Assembly: GCA_964016985.1 (NCBI GenBank)
Contig: OZ024831.1
Span: 21,876,609 to 21,940,608 of the forward strand
Source of the DNA: Anodontia alba
Taxonomy: Eukaryota > Mollusca > Bivalvia > Lucinida > Lucinidae
DNA: 64,000 nt
Reading direction: 5' to 3'
Within the stretch, counting starts at the first letter, position 1. Every line of letters starts with the position of its first letter. Shown piece after piece: positions 37,701-42,299 of the stretch. The notes under the pieces were generated by a model. It had not been told where the DNA came from, searched no databases, and saw only the letters and a program-made list of their open reading frames with translations. A program made the position numbers and the translations under genes.

Positions 37701-39091
37701 TTAAATGTGTTTATATATAAATTAGAACTTTCTGGAAAATCATGTTTACAATAACAAGTTGTATAAATATTCTTTTTAGAACTTTTTAGAACTTTGCAGA
37801 GGGAATATTCTAGATTAATCTATTTTTGGCATGTCACAGAACATTTAAAATGTTCTTAATACTGGAAAATAAGTTATGCCTCTAGTTCTGTAAATTCTTT
37901 TTCTAGAATGTTCTTTGATATTAAATAAGGAGAAAAGATTTTCATATGGGCATCTTTGTACACTTCCATAGGAAATTATTCTATACTGGATTACTTTAAT
38001 GTTTCATTCATTCTGGAATTAAACTCTGAATTCAGGGACTTTTAACTGTGGGATAATAAACTGCAATTCAAAGCATTTATTTTTTTAAATTATTCTGGAA
38101 TATTTCTGAGGGACTTTGTGACATAATCTTGAAAGGTACTGTTTACTTATAGTTTTCATTTTTGCACATTGTCTTATTTTCAACAACTGTAAATAATTTT
38201 AAAGCTTGTTGCTGGTTTCACTTTCATTTCTTTCTCGTTACGCTTGGCTCGTAACAAAATGCAAACGACTGAATAAGGGCTTGGGAGTGGGATTGTTATT
38301 CTTGTGTTTGGTTGTCATCCGAATCAGGGGAGGAGAGCGTGGCCACTTCAATCAAGCTGGGTTGTGCTCGAACAAGATACTTAAACATGTCGCCATCCCA
38401 ACTGGAAAGCTTCGGGGCGGACAATTTTCTCTGAGTCGCTTTTCAGTGATACAGATTAATGACTGGTTACCTGTGGTTTATGTGTAATGAATTTTGGCGC
38501 CACAATAGTTCAGAAACCGATCAAATAGAACAGTCCGAAAGTCTCGAAATGGTCCGCATGTGTGAAATAAGAACTTAACAACGTGAAATGAGAAAAATGC
38601 CATTTCTTGCATGAAAATGCGAGAATATCATGAAATCGCGTCAGAAAATGATCCCTGGATTTGCAGCTTGACTGTTCATGCACTTTTCATGAAGTATATT
38701 CATTTAACTGTCTTTGTTATATTTTTATTTAACAGTCTCACACTTCAAGAATAAAACAATTCTATTTTTTCTTCTGTTTCTGCATTAGGTGACCAAATGA
38801 GATTATCAAATTAGATACATGTATTAAAACTTATTTCATATCATTTTTTTTAAGTATCTGAGTAAGTATTCCAGAATTTCAGAAAATTTCAGGGTACTTA
38901 CAAGTGCTTCTTTCTCTGACAACGGCATCTTTTCCTCTAGTTTCAAATTTGCTGAGCACATCATGGCCTCTTCTACAGAGAGGTGAGGTAATAGGTGATC
39001 ATCCTGCATGATGTAACATGAGTACTTCCTGAATGCCCGTAGGTCACGTTCTTTTCCCTTTACATATATACTGCCATTTACATTGCTTGTC
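10519..39091 (-). CDS. ABCG1: ABCG1/ABCG4-type ABC half-transporter, 11 exons, 5' end missing
   Basis: The coding sequence joins, in order: 39091-38902, 37216-37071, 35280-35157, 33790-33676, 31877-31603, 20335-20234, 18809-18641, 17131-17031, 15940-15785, 15359-15241, 10744-10519. Every junction has GT-AG ends and matching phase, giving about 573 residues and a stop. In order one sees the Q-loop (MQDD), signature LSGGQ, Walker [11 protein letters not shown]-loop SGLDS, H-loop TIHQPS, NPADY, a variable acidic linker, then six membrane helices. In the family these dimeric half-transporters export sterols and phospholipids across plasma or endosomal membranes, driven by ATP. The match extends to ABCG1/ABCG4-specific stretches ([36 protein letters not shown]-like loop, YLDF-like last helix). 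Invertebrates usually have one common relative of both vertebrate genes, so ABCG1 versus ABCG4 is not decided. The Walker A region (about 100-130 residues with the start) is not in the window. Codons are intact, with no stop or frameshift. Confidence 0.93.
11045..12125. repeat. Tandem array, about 146-bp unit, eight copies
   Basis: The phrase ATAGGTCAAGGTCAC recurs at about 11104, 11232, 11379, 11522, 11669, 11813, 11960 and 12106. Each unit also has CACTATGCAAGGTTTG and GGCCTTATAGTTGAGGAGAT. It lies in the last ABCG intron. Open frames across it are periodic artefacts. Confidence 0.85.
12130..12835. repeat. Second tandem array, about 165-180-bp unit, ending in GGAC repeats
   Basis: AGTCAGGAGGTCAGGGAGAT recurs at about 12143, 12319, 12499 and 12665. 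Each unit carries a GACGGACGGACA-rich stretch; the last grows into a pure (GGAC)n run at about 12776-12832. It shares the AAGTCAGNA(C/G)AT block with the array before it, so the two are related. Confidence 0.8.
12876..12998. repeat. Truncated family B element
   Basis: It has the right half (GAAATGTCAAATCCTATTTT, then TGCCATCTGCTGAATTTACCC) and only a stub of the left arm. Confidence 0.6.
13011..13100. repeat. GT microsatellites
   Basis: TGTGTGTG runs lie at about 13014-13030 and 13076-13100, separated by a G-rich segment. Confidence 0.8.
13452..14757 (+). pseudogene. mariner transposase, inactivated
   Basis: The N-terminal part (13452-13907) has helix-turn-helix sequence ending in [11 protein letters not shown] and the linker [17 protein letters not shown]. 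After a frameshift near 13900 comes GDETWVH (first catalytic Asp), then stop codons. At about 14215 HENASSH stands where mariners have HDNA, so the second acidic residue is Glu. CDFFLFP with the third Asp follows with a 34-residue gap, as expected for the D,D34D family. Frameshifts, stops and the duplicated tail make it non-functional. Confidence 0.9.
14294..14757 (+). repeat. 232-bp tandem duplication in the transposase 3' end
   Basis: Copies at 14294-14525 and 14526-14757 are almost identical and both start AACCATCCACCTTATTC. The second copy has V for the catalytic D (CVFFLFP). Each encodes the same C-terminus ending YFEGL. Confidence 0.92.
15050..15190. repeat. Family C element, diverged
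   Basis: It has GGTTCTAGATAAGG at the left and the arms ATTAGAAACTACTC / GAGGCACTTCTAAT. Confidence 0.5.
15241..15359 (-). CDS. ABCG1: ABCG exon: membrane helix 5
   Basis: Acceptor TTTTCAG and donor GTAAAC. It encodes [20 protein letters not shown], then [17 protein letters not shown], and two bases of an Arg codon completed in the last exon. The GPVTAIP...SGFF helix is strongly conserved in ABCG1/4. Confidence 0.94.
15385..15598. repeat. Family B2 MITE
   Basis: TTAA at both edges, ends CTCTTAAAG and CTTTAAGAG. Arms AAGGCTTGACAGTTCA and its inverse flank a loop of short AAGCAGACAAGCAGACA repeats. Confidence 0.7.
15785..15940 (-). CDS. ABCG1: ABCG exon: membrane helices 3-4
   Basis: Exactly 52 codons, acceptor TATTTCAG, donor GTGAGT, phase 0 at both ends. 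It encodes [20 protein letters not shown] and helix 4 with [21 protein letters not shown] in two parts; MTSQP and [14 protein letters not shown] are hallmarks of the family. Confidence 0.95.
15985..16100. repeat. Family C element core
   Basis: The palindrome is centred near 16045 (AAGTGCCTAGCCAAGGTGCTT), flanked by AATGAAAACATC and GTTTTCAT arms. The outer ends are not clear. Confidence 0.5.
16102..16331. repeat. Family J element
   Basis: Inverted ends ACAAAACCTACAATAAGAC and GTCTTATTGTAGGTTTTGT. The interior has several GATCAGACTGCGCATC-type collar arms. Confidence 0.7.
16398..16610 (+). repeat. Family A MITE
   Basis: TTAA at 16398-16401 and 16607-16610. Near-perfect hairpin at about 16439-16503. 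Confidence 0.85.
16616..16762. repeat. Family I element cut by a SINE
   Basis: Left end ACTGTATTTACCCTAAGTAT and one collar arm are present. The element stops at the boundary of the SINE that follows. Confidence 0.65.
16763..16944 (-). repeat. SINE, type G (5' part)
   Basis: Reversed head: CGACTGAGCCACCGAAGCTGG at 16921-16942 and GGGCTTGAACCTGCGACC (B box) at about 16878. The tail domain is missing. Confidence 0.75.
17031..17131 (-). CDS. ABCG1: ABCG exon: between membrane helices 2 and 3
   Basis: Acceptor ATATTTCAG. Its first two bases (TC) complete a Phe codon begun by T in the previous exon, restoring the family phrase LMPTVLTF. It then encodes [19 protein letters not shown] and [14 protein letters not shown]. 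Donor GTAAGA. Confidence 0.95.
17244..17463. repeat. Family B MITE
   Basis: TTAA at 17244-17247. Perfect arms CATGCAAATTGTCTCC / GGAGACAATTTGCATG meet at about 17347. The right end is worn. Confidence 0.75.
17645..18640 (-). repeat. 30-bp minisatellite made from an exon-intron junction, repeated splice donors
   Basis: Read on the minus strand, the unit is GTAAGTATCT followed by CATGCCTACA and GTTCTCACAT. The last 20 bases equal the end of the ABCG exon at 18660-18641 and the first 10 equal the intron start. Six units in exact 30-bp register begin at 18640, 18610, 18580, 18550, 18520 and 18490, each with GTAAGT. About 25 further, more varied units run to about 17645, several still with GTAAGT. 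A SINE splits the array at about 17738-17848. The exon frame stays open through the first six units (10-residue period [10 protein letters not shown]) and closes at 18440-18438. Long frames on the opposite strand are by-products of the 30-bp period. Confidence 0.95.
17738..17848 (-). repeat. SINE, type G head, inserted in the minisatellite
   Basis: Reversed head with CCAACTGAGCCACTGAGGCC at about 17826-17845 and GCACCTGCGACC. Minisatellite units lie on both sides, so it arrived after the array had formed. Confidence 0.8.
18641..18809 (-). CDS. ABCG1: ABCG exon: membrane helices 1-2
   Basis: Acceptor TATTTCAG, 56 codons plus one base. It encodes helix 1 ([19 protein letters not shown]), then [11 protein letters not shown], then helix 2 ([20 protein letters not shown]). 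The chosen donor is the first GTAAGT at 18640, because it makes LMPTVLT-F with the next exon, as in the family. The exon's last 20 bases are the seed of the adjoining minisatellite. Confidence 0.95.
18842..19144. repeat. Family F MITE with duplicated hairpin
   Basis: Ends GGGCCCAGTTGTTCAAA and inverse. The hairpin GTGAGTAGCTTTTGCATT plus complement occurs twice in tandem, at about 18954-19000 and 19010-19056. Confidence 0.85.
19180..19385. repeat. Remnants of family C and family B elements
   Basis: A worn C core (TTACTTCTCCACAAAAACATG, GAGGCGCTTCTTATT) is followed by a B right half (GGAGATAATTTGCATG, GTTGTCTACTGAATAAGCCC). Confidence 0.45.
19497..19640 (-). repeat. SINE tail fragment, type G
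   Basis: TTTGGAGTTTTATGGCCCAG, then TGGGCAGTCATAGTCCTCTAA. It follows a T run at about 19470-19497. The head is absent. Confidence 0.5.
19665..19965. repeat. Single diverged unit of the 330-bp array family
   Basis: It contains AAGTCTATGACTTTGACC, TCAAGGTCAC and CTGATGCCGATGC-like text also found in the array at 21540-22850. Confidence 0.5.
20234..20335 (-). CDS. ABCG1: ABCG exon: amphipathic connecting helix
   Basis: Exactly 34 codons with acceptor TTTACAG and donor GTAAGT. It encodes [12 protein letters not shown], then [20 protein letters not shown] and DT. The [16 protein letters not shown] phrase is the connecting helix before the first membrane span. Confidence 0.94.
20437..20715. repeat. 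42-bp minisatellite, about six copies
   Basis: The unit contains CAAGCTTG, CCTTTGATATCCCAATGCAG and GAAAATA. The first unit is a perfect palindrome (TGGGATATCAAAGGATGCGAG and inverse). It starts about 100 bp from the exon at 20234-20335, on the intron side. A plus-strand frame with a 14-residue period is an artefact. Confidence 0.85.
20730..21174. other. Intronic stretch without recognised features
   Basis: No gene; AT-rich unique sequence. Confidence 0.4.
21175..21407. repeat. Family L MITE
   Basis: TTAA at 21175-21178 and 21404-21407. Ends CCCTTAAAGCGCCA and TGGAGCTTTAAGGG are nearly inverted. The collar hairpin at about 21238-21305 has inner arm GATCAGACTGCTCC. Confidence 0.8.
21540..22850. 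repeat. Tandem array, about 330-bp unit made of two related halves
   Basis: TCTAAGTCTGTGACCT recurs at about 21650, 21820, 22140, 22308, 22472 and 22640. Alternate halves read ACCTCAAGGTCA-type and GACATAACCTAGGG-type. About 3.5 units, in the 11.3-kb intron. Confidence 0.8.
22916..23115. repeat. Family B MITE, diverged
   Basis: Core arms AAACTGTTTCC / GACAATTTGCATGAAATG. The right end reads CTAAGCATTAA. Confidence 0.6.
23250..23316. repeat. Family E fragment
   Basis: CACCTCTTTATAACACTATTG and AACCATGTTTTG match one end of family E; the rest is absent beyond the SINE boundary. Confidence 0.5.
23317..23610 (-). repeat. SINE, type G (full length)
   Basis: Tail GTGTTGAGGTTTTATGGCCC at the left and reversed head TGAGCCACCGAGGCCAGC at the right. 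The B box is slightly degraded (GGGGTCAAACCGGCAACC). Confidence 0.8.
23611..24189. other. Intronic stretch without recognised features
   Basis: No gene. A small repeat of ACCWGGGGACTCAGA at about 24105-24140. Confidence 0.4.
24190..24335. repeat. Family C element, diverged
   Basis: TTTCTCCAGGAAAACA and TTTCCCAGAGAAATAAG arms with a worn centre. Confidence 0.45.
24433..24642 (-). repeat. Family A MITE
   Basis: TTAA at both edges. Reversed order: the CAGCCAATCAGATTACTT block precedes the hairpin (about 24535-24605). Confidence 0.8.
24855..25168. repeat. Family D MITE (pogo-like ends)
   Basis: Ends CAGTCAACTCTCGTTATCTC and its inverse. TA precedes the left end. Hairpin arms GTGGAAAAGAGGAGCAATTT and inverse are at about 25026-25066. 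Such ends with TA sites are known from the Tc1/mariner-pogo group. Confidence 0.75.
25245..25455. repeat. Family J element, diverged
   Basis: Ends CATTTCCTACAAGATT and ATCTTGTAGAAAT. It contains collar arms CTCAGATCAGCCTGTGCATC and TGATCAGAGTCTTCACTGG. Confidence 0.55.
25653..25783 (-). repeat. SINE tail fragment, type G
   Basis: GAGGTTTTACGGCCCAGTCA through CATTCTTTTGCCAGAA. It is cut before the head. Confidence 0.65.
25790..26060. repeat. Family C element and a worn second core
   Basis: Palindrome around AGCACCTGGATGAGGTGCTT (about 25875-25900), then a fragment with TTATTCCATCCTCAG at about 25995. Confidence 0.5.
26061..26384. other. Intronic stretch without recognised features
   Basis: Nothing recognised. 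Confidence 0.4.
26385..26615. repeat. Family M MITE
   Basis: Left end ACGGTAAATGTCCTAAAA. The collar hairpin at about 26437-26505 is intact (inner arm ACTGCTCCTTCTGGAGCAGT). Confidence 0.7.
26669..26881. repeat. Family B MITE
   Basis: Left CCTTTACCACTCTCTGGG, right GCTAAGCGTTTAA. Imperfect octamer arms at about 26752-26795. Confidence 0.65.
26882..27221. other. Intronic stretch without recognised features
   Basis: Unique AT-rich sequence, no exon signal found. Confidence 0.4.
27222..27412. repeat. Family C MITE, well preserved
   Basis: CATAGCTCT at 27222 and AGAGCTATG ending at 27412 are exact inverted ends. Hairpin centre at about 27320, AGAAGCGCCTCGGTGAGGCG. Confidence 0.85.
27529..27805. 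repeat. Family L MITE with a duplicated hairpin arm
   Basis: TTAA at both edges. The left collar arm TTGCAAACAGTGTGGACCC occurs twice (about 27600 and 27638) before the single right arm. Confidence 0.8.
27955..28081. repeat. Family Cv element
   Basis: Palindrome around GAAGCACCTCAGTGAGGCAC. Right end AATTATCACCAAATACTCCTC. It is followed directly by the target duplication of the next SINE. Confidence 0.65.
28097..28382 (-). repeat. SINE, type H, with perfect target duplication
   Basis: AAAAGATCCTCATAT (15 bp) flanks it at 28082-28096 and 28383-28397. Reversed tail TTGTGTTGGGGTTTAACAAC at the left. The middle is purine-rich (GAGAGGGACAGGGAAGAAAG). The head (GTCCAACTGATATTGGC) is not clearly tRNA-like. 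Further copies at 29259-29548 and 49015-49305. Confidence 0.8.
28538..28869. repeat. Family D MITE (pogo-like ends)
   Basis: GTCGACTCTCGTTATCTCGA and exact inverse at the right. Perfect hairpin GTGGAAAAGAGGAGAAATTG / inverse at about 28648-28703. Confidence 0.8.
29259..29548 (-). repeat. SINE, type H
   Basis: Tail GATTGTGTTGGGGTTTAACG at the left, then the GAGAGGGACAGGGAAGAAAG purine tract. Inserted in the hairpin of a family I element. Confidence 0.8.
29566..29929 (-). repeat. SINE, type G, with a repeated tail
   Basis: TTTGTTTGTGTT and the CCCAGTCAACCCAATGG block occur twice at the left (about 29570 and 29628). Reversed head CCAACTGAGCCACCGAGGCT at 29907-29926. TGATCTGGGTCT and TGATCTGGATCT flank it as a near-identical target duplication. 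Confidence 0.75.
30039..30248 (-). repeat. Family A MITE
   Basis: TTAA at both edges; hairpin at about 30142-30205; CCAAT block worn (CAGCCAGATTACTTG). Confidence 0.8.
30263..30475. repeat. Family B MITE
   Basis: TTAACCTTTACCTCTCTCTG left end. Arms TGCTAATTGTCTCC / GGAGACAATTTGCATG, centre at about 30370. Confidence 0.75.
30476..31119. other. Intronic stretch without recognised features
   Basis: No exon or repeat recognised. Confidence 0.4.
31120..31489. repeat. Family C element interrupted by a TA-inserted MITE
   Basis: C core around GAAGCATCTCACCCAGGCAC at about 31172-31205. Right end CTTATCTGGAGCTATG after the insertion. Confidence 0.65.
31256..31458. repeat. MITE with ends CAGTGAAACCTGTGTAA
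   Basis: Ends CAGTGAAACCTGTGTAA and TTACACAGGTTTCACTG are perfectly inverted, flanked by TA on both sides. Inner hairpin GTCATGTAATTTTGC / inverse at about 31342-31370. A non-autonomous Tc1/mariner-type element by its TA site (inferred). Confidence 0.8.
31603..31877 (-). CDS. ABCG1: ABCG exon: linker between ATPase and membrane domains
   Basis: Acceptor TTGACAG; two bases complete an Ile codon ([14 protein letters not shown]). Donor GTGAGA. After [12 protein letters not shown] come 80 residues rich in Ser, Asp and Glu with no motif I know. This linker is the fastest-changing part of the family, so the low similarity after the first 20 residues is expected. Frame and phase are exact, 91 codons. 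Confidence 0.92.
31878..32383. other. Intronic stretch without recognised features
   Basis: A GT run lies at about 31951-31966 and a TA run at about 32347-32362; ACTTGAAAACATATA-type text repeats at about 31988 and 32022. Confidence 0.4.
32384..32573. repeat. Family B MITE
   Basis: TTAA at both edges. Shortened hairpin TTTCATACAAATAGACCA / ATTTGCATGATATGTC. Confidence 0.7.
32574..33007. other. Intronic stretch without recognised features
   Basis: A half B2 motif (AAATGTCAAGCCTTATTTTC) at about 32889; otherwise nothing. Confidence 0.4.
33008..33160. repeat. Family B element, diverged
   Basis: TACCTTTAACACTCTCTTAG left end; arms AGACATTTCATGGAATTTAG / GACGATTTGCATGAAATG. Confidence 0.5.
33186..33363. 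repeat. MITE with ends CAGTAGAACTTCAATGGC
   Basis: ACAGTAGAACTTCAATGGCT and AGCCAATGAAGTTCTACTGT are nearly inverted, and three internal GATGGCT(A/T)GAAC blocks repeat. Ends resemble family D in style (pogo-like), inferred. Confidence 0.65.
33424..33635. repeat. TTAA-bounded MITE with collar hairpin
   Basis: TTAACCCTTTCATCCCTGAG left; GGGTTGAAAGAGTTAA right. The collar arms AAACAGTACAGATCCAGAT and ATCTGGATCTATACTGTTT are intact. A half copy lies at 45060-45240. Confidence 0.65.
33676..33790 (-). CDS. ABCG1: ABCG exon: end of the ATPase domain
   Basis: Acceptor TATTTCAG, donor GTAAGT. It encodes [20 protein letters not shown], then [18 protein letters not shown] plus one base. GQCIYRG and NPADY are conserved in ABCG proteins. 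Confidence 0.94.
33864..34075 (-). repeat. Family A MITE
   Basis: CTAACCCTTGTCTTGCTGA left, TTTAGCAGGACAAGGGTTAA right. Perfect hairpin at about 33969-34040. Confidence 0.85.
34076..34503. other. Intronic stretch without recognised features
   Basis: A local imperfect repeat of TATCCCAGCTGC(C/T)ATCAA-like text at about 34283 and 34320; no gene. Confidence 0.4.
34504..34665. repeat. Family C element
   Basis: Core CAGAAGTGCCTCAGCAAGGC at about 34562-34590 with TTTCTCCATGAAAACATA and inverse arms. Confidence 0.65.
34711..34947. repeat. Family J element
   Basis: Extended ends AGCCAGCACATGACAAAACC and GGTTTTGTCATGGGCTGGCT are nearly perfect inverses. Interior CTGATCAGACTGTGCAGATG arms. Confidence 0.75.
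35157..35280 (-). CDS. ABCG1: ABCG exon: D-loop and H-loop
   Basis: Its first base completes Ser of DEPTS. It encodes [20 protein letters not shown], then [20 protein letters not shown] and His. SGLDS is the D-loop and TIHQPS carries the switch His. Acceptor TTATTACAG, donor GTAAGT. Confidence 0.95.
35498..35691. repeat. Family C MITE, full length
   Basis: CATAGCTACAGATAAG left and CTTATCTGTTGCTATG right. Hairpin centre GAAGCGCCTCGCCGAGGCAC. Confidence 0.8.
35692..36123. other. Intronic stretch without recognised features
   Basis: Nothing recognised. Confidence 0.4.
36124..36334. repeat. Family B2 MITE
   Basis: TTAATCCTTAAAGCGTCAAG left, ATTGGTACTTTAAGGGTTAA right. Arms AAGTCTTGACATTTCATGTG and inverse; octamer replaced. 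Confidence 0.75.
36525..36741. repeat. Family K element
   Basis: Collar arms ACAAACAGTGGAGACCCTGA and GGTCTCTACTGTTTGCAAAT. Right end TCTAAAATGGGTTAA. Loosely defined. Confidence 0.5.
36807..37003. repeat. Family I element
   Basis: TACTATATTTTCCCTAAACACTG left; CAATACCTAGGGTTAATA right. The left collar arm is worn (GAACAGTGTATACCCTGACC). Confidence 0.6.
37071..37216 (-). CDS. ABCG1: ABCG exon: ABC signature and Walker B
   Basis: It encodes [20 protein letters not shown], then [20 protein letters not shown] and IMFFDEPT plus two bases. LSGGQ is the ABC signature; IMFFDE is Walker B with the catalytic Glu. Acceptor TTTAATATAG, donor GTGAGT. Confidence 0.96.
37264..37464 (+). repeat. Family A MITE
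   Basis: TTAACCCTTGTCCTGCTGAA left. The hairpin lost part of its left arm (GATCAGTTCTGAAGAAGCC). Right end worn. Confidence 0.75.
37563..38901. other. Unique intronic stretch with heat-shock-element-like sites
   Basis: No hairpin MITE is recognised here, unlike the neighbouring DNA. TTCTAGAATGTTC at 37901-37913 fits the heat-shock-factor pattern TTCnnGAAnnTTC. Further TTCnnGAA sites lie at about 37729, 38017 and 38093. A plus-strand frame at 38206-38487 has no similarity that I recognise. A T run is at about 37543-37562, just before. Confidence 0.35.
38902..39091 (-). CDS. ABCG1: ABCG exon: Q-loop region (first exon recognised)
   Basis: Acceptor TATTTTTAG; the first G completes a codon of the missing previous exon. 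It encodes [20 protein letters not shown], then [20 protein letters not shown] and [27 protein letters not shown] holds the Q-loop Gln. The region normally follows Walker A by about 20 residues. Donor GTAAGT. Confidence 0.95.
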
Positions 39092-39478
39092 CTAAAAATA
39101 AAGATAATTATGCACTGACTGACTAATCCATTTCCATAAATATATATATATATATATTCATTGTCCTAACATTAAACATAAAACCTCATTGGCCAAATTT
39201 TTCAACTTAAATTGCTTGTTATAATAACAAAAGAAATTAAAATCGGATTGGTCAATTCTCCTACATATTTAAATGTTATGAATAGAAAGTAGCAAAGAAA
39301 TAATTATTCACCATACCAAATCCTTGTATATTTCAACTTGTAAAAAAAAATTTTCAAAGTGAATTAATACATCCCGCAAATTTTCTTCCATTTTTTACCC
39401 GGGAGATAACTTTTGTAACTGCCTGTTTGCACTTCTGCACATCAATCCCCTGCTGAATGGGGGTAACAAATTACACAT

Positions 39479-39698
39479 TAACCTCTTTATAACAATGGTT
39501 TGTTGTAACATGGTTTTGGATACAACACAGTTCAAAGATGGATCCCCAAAAATGCATAGATTATATAGAAAAATGACCATAAATGGTCATTTTTCTATAT
39601 AATCTATACATTTTTGTTTGGCTATAACACGTTTTTTTTAACTAACATGGTTTATGCTTTGGACCCCAACAATAGTATTATAAAGAGGTTGTGGTGTA
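39479..39698. repeat. Family E MITE
   Basis: AACCTCTTTATAACAATGG left, ATTATAAAGAGGTTGTGG right; central hairpin with ATGACCATAAATGGTCAT. Confidence 0.8.
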
Positions 39699-39865
39699 TT
39701 TTCTTTTTCAGCAGACGGCAGGCAAAGCAATTCTGACACAACTGCCACCCCTGAAAGTGTATCAACTCTCCTCAAACTAAAAAAAATTAGAACTAAACGT
39801 AAACAGCAAACATAAAACTCTGCAGATAACTGGAAGAAGGAAATTTTGTTGCCTAAAAAGAGGCT

Positions 39866-40083
39866 ACCGTAATAACTCTAAATATAGGGACAGACAGGAC
39901 AAAGCAAGCTGTGTAGATCCAGATCAGATGACACAACATGTGGCATCTGATCAGGGTCTACACTGTTTGTCAATTATGCTGCAATTTTTAGATACATCGA
40001 CTGACAGTAAAATGGACTTGTTCAAATTTCAGGACAAGTATGGTAAGCCGTTGAGATGTCCCATTATTTAGAATAATTATGAT
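39866..40083. repeat. Family I element
   Basis: ACCGTAATAACTCTAAATAT left, TTTAGAATAATTATGATA right. Collar arms GTGTAGATCCAGATCAGATG and ATCTGATCAGGGTCTACACT. Confidence 0.65.
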
Positions 40084-40528
40084 ACATAAAATCCAGCAGT
40101 TATTGGGTAGAATCTACAACTGCAATATGTCGATTTAATGGACGATGTAAGTGGATTACCTAACTTAACCAAAAATGATAAGGCAATAAAAAAAAAAATA
40201 AGAAAAAAAAAAAGATCCTGAAATTCCCATAGCAAATGCAGTCTTAAGGGTGGCGCCTAATTTCAAACATTCTGTCATTCAGTTATTTTATGTTGCTTTT
40301 CTGATGTCATTCTGAATAATATTTTGAGACCTAGACTTGAAAAAGGCCAAAATAGCTGACAATCTGCTTGTTAAATGTCAATTTTGTTTTGTATTCCTGT
40401 TATATTTAACAGTAATTGTCTGAGACTCCTTGTCAATAATGAGATTTCATCAGAATAAAGAATGGCTCTGCATTTTATTCTGCCAAATGAAGCTAATGCT
40501 TCAGATACAGAGGCCCCATTTCTGGATA
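40084..40528. other. Gene-free stretch
   Basis: An A-rich run at about 40188-40214; nothing else recognised. Confidence 0.4.
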
Positions 40529-40742
40529 TTAACCCTGGTCCTGCTGAACTCAGATACGCCCTGCCTTTGCAAACAGTGCAGATCTAGATCAGTTGGCTTC
40601 TGAAGAAGCCAACTGATCTGGATCTGCACTGTTTGTCATTTAGTATGTGAATTTGTATCAACAACCCGGATCTAGTCTTCTGATTGGCTGAAAATTAGAA
40701 GTGGGAGAGGCATCTTAATTTTTTTCAGCATGGCAAGGTTTA
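40529..40742 (+). repeat. Family A MITE
   Basis: TTAA at both edges; hairpin at about 40570-40632; CTGATTGGCTGA at about 40680. Confidence 0.85.
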
Positions 40743-41391
40743 AATGTATCAATATATAATAGTATCATCTCTACTAAAATTTATGACAAGCGAGAAAACT
40801 TTGATTTTGATATTGTTAATCTTCCATTTCTGGTCAGTGACATCCCTCACACTACATCCTATGGTGCATGTATTTCTGGACTTATTCATTTTGCTTGAGG
40901 ATCTAGTCAAGTCAGTAAAATTAATAAACAACTTCTAATATAGGGGTATCAGTATCAAAAACTGCATAAAACATTTTCTAGGTTTTAACATCAACATTCT
41001 GAATTAATTTTCAAATATAACAGTGGCTTAAACACACTTCTTCAGGAAAGTCTACTGGAACCACAATTTTATGGCAATTAAGTCTACAAATTCAGAATGA
41101 TGGAAGTTATGCGATAAACTGCCTGCATGTTTTTTTAATCCAATTAGAGCTGATAACTTTGCTTCCCTTTAACTGCTCAATGGTAAGTCTGGCAACTTCT
41201 GTCCTTCTTCAATCTGTCCTGAGGGTTGTTGTCTGATAATCCCATTGTGTGATGGGTCAATATGGTTCAACTTGTGGGGTTTTTTTTTTTTGCTCTAGCT
41301 TCAGATTGCCAATGAGCGTTTCATTGCAGTTTTGTGCTTACTTGTGTTTCACTGGGATAGTTTTATTGATGACACAGAGGACCAAAAACAA
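40743..41391. other. Gene-free stretch
   Basis: No exon or repeat recognised. Confidence 0.4.
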
Positions 41392-41625
41392 CGGTAAGTG
41401 TCCTAAACTCATGAACACTTCATACCATACAATTTGAGCCTAAATTTTGCTTTTTGTGCAGTTGTGTCTTAGAATACTTAGAGGAAAGGCAAACAGTGAA
41501 GACCCAGATCAGACTGCTCCATCAGAAGCAGTCTGACAGTCTGATCTGGGTCTGCACTGTTTGCATATGTATTTTGTCAGCAACTTTTGTGTACGAAATT
41601 TTACTACATTTACTGTATATGTATT
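41392..41625. repeat. Family M MITE
   Basis: ACGGTAAGTGTCCTAAACTC left. Collar hairpin at about 41490-41566 with an extra GTCTGACA in the right arm. Confidence 0.65.
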
Positions 41626-41648
41626 TATAAATAATCTTGCGCTGCATC

Positions 41649-41860
41649 ATAATTACCATATTTACCCTAAGTATTCAGACACCTGAACTCCTTACCATAT
41701 ATGTTCTAAAATTTGAACCAGTACAATTCACTACCTGATGTTGTGTCTAAAAATTGCTGGATGAGTGGCAAACATGTAGACCCAGATGTCTGCGGCGTCT
41801 CATCTGGGTCTATACAGTTTGCTCAGGCCTGTCTGTCCGAATACATATGGTTAATACGGT
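41649..41860. repeat. Family I MITE
   Basis: ACCATATTTACCCTAAGTAT left, CATATGGTTAATACGGTA right. Hairpin shortened to GACCCAGATGTCTGCGGCG and partner. Confidence 0.75.
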
Positions 41861-41890
41861 AAGGTGAGATTCTGATCATGTAAAACTAGT

Positions 41891-42253
41891 TTAACCCTTG
41901 TCCTGCTGAATAAATTAAGATGTCACGCCTACTTCTAATTTTCAGCCAATCAGAATACTTGATCCAGATTGTTGATATAAATTCACATACTTGATGGCAT
42001 ACAGTGCAGATCCAGATCAGTTGGCTTCTTCATGCCTACTTCTAATTTTCAGCCAATCAGATTACTTGATCCAGATTGTTGATATAAATTCACATACTTA
42101 ATGGCAAACAGTGCAGATCCAGATCAGTTGGCTTCTTCATGCCTACTTCTAATTTTCAGCCAATCAGATTACTTGATCCAGATTGTTGATATAAATTCAC
42201 ATACTTAATGGCAAACAGTGCAGATCCAGATCAGTTGGCAGGACAAGGGTTAA
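41891..42253 (-). repeat. Family A element with a triplicated half
   Basis: TTAA at both edges. A block of about 112 bp (from CTACTTCTAATTTTCAGCC to CAGATCAGTTGGCTTCTTCA) is repeated three times from about 41928, 42035 and 42145; the right hairpin arm is lost and GGCAGGACAAGGG follows directly. Confidence 0.85.
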
Positions 42254-42299
42254 GAATGCCAAGTAGCTTTTTCTGCACTGATCAATACAGTTCCTCTAT

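Noticed and set aside
38206..38487. 93-residue plus-strand frame in the MITE-free island
   Set aside because: No recognisable domain and no splice or promoter context that decides it; kept only as a note in the island entry.
10519..39091. Pseudogene interpretation of the ABCG locus
   Set aside because: Eleven exons keep exact phase, motif residues and splice sites with no stop or frameshift; retained introns also rule out a processed copy.
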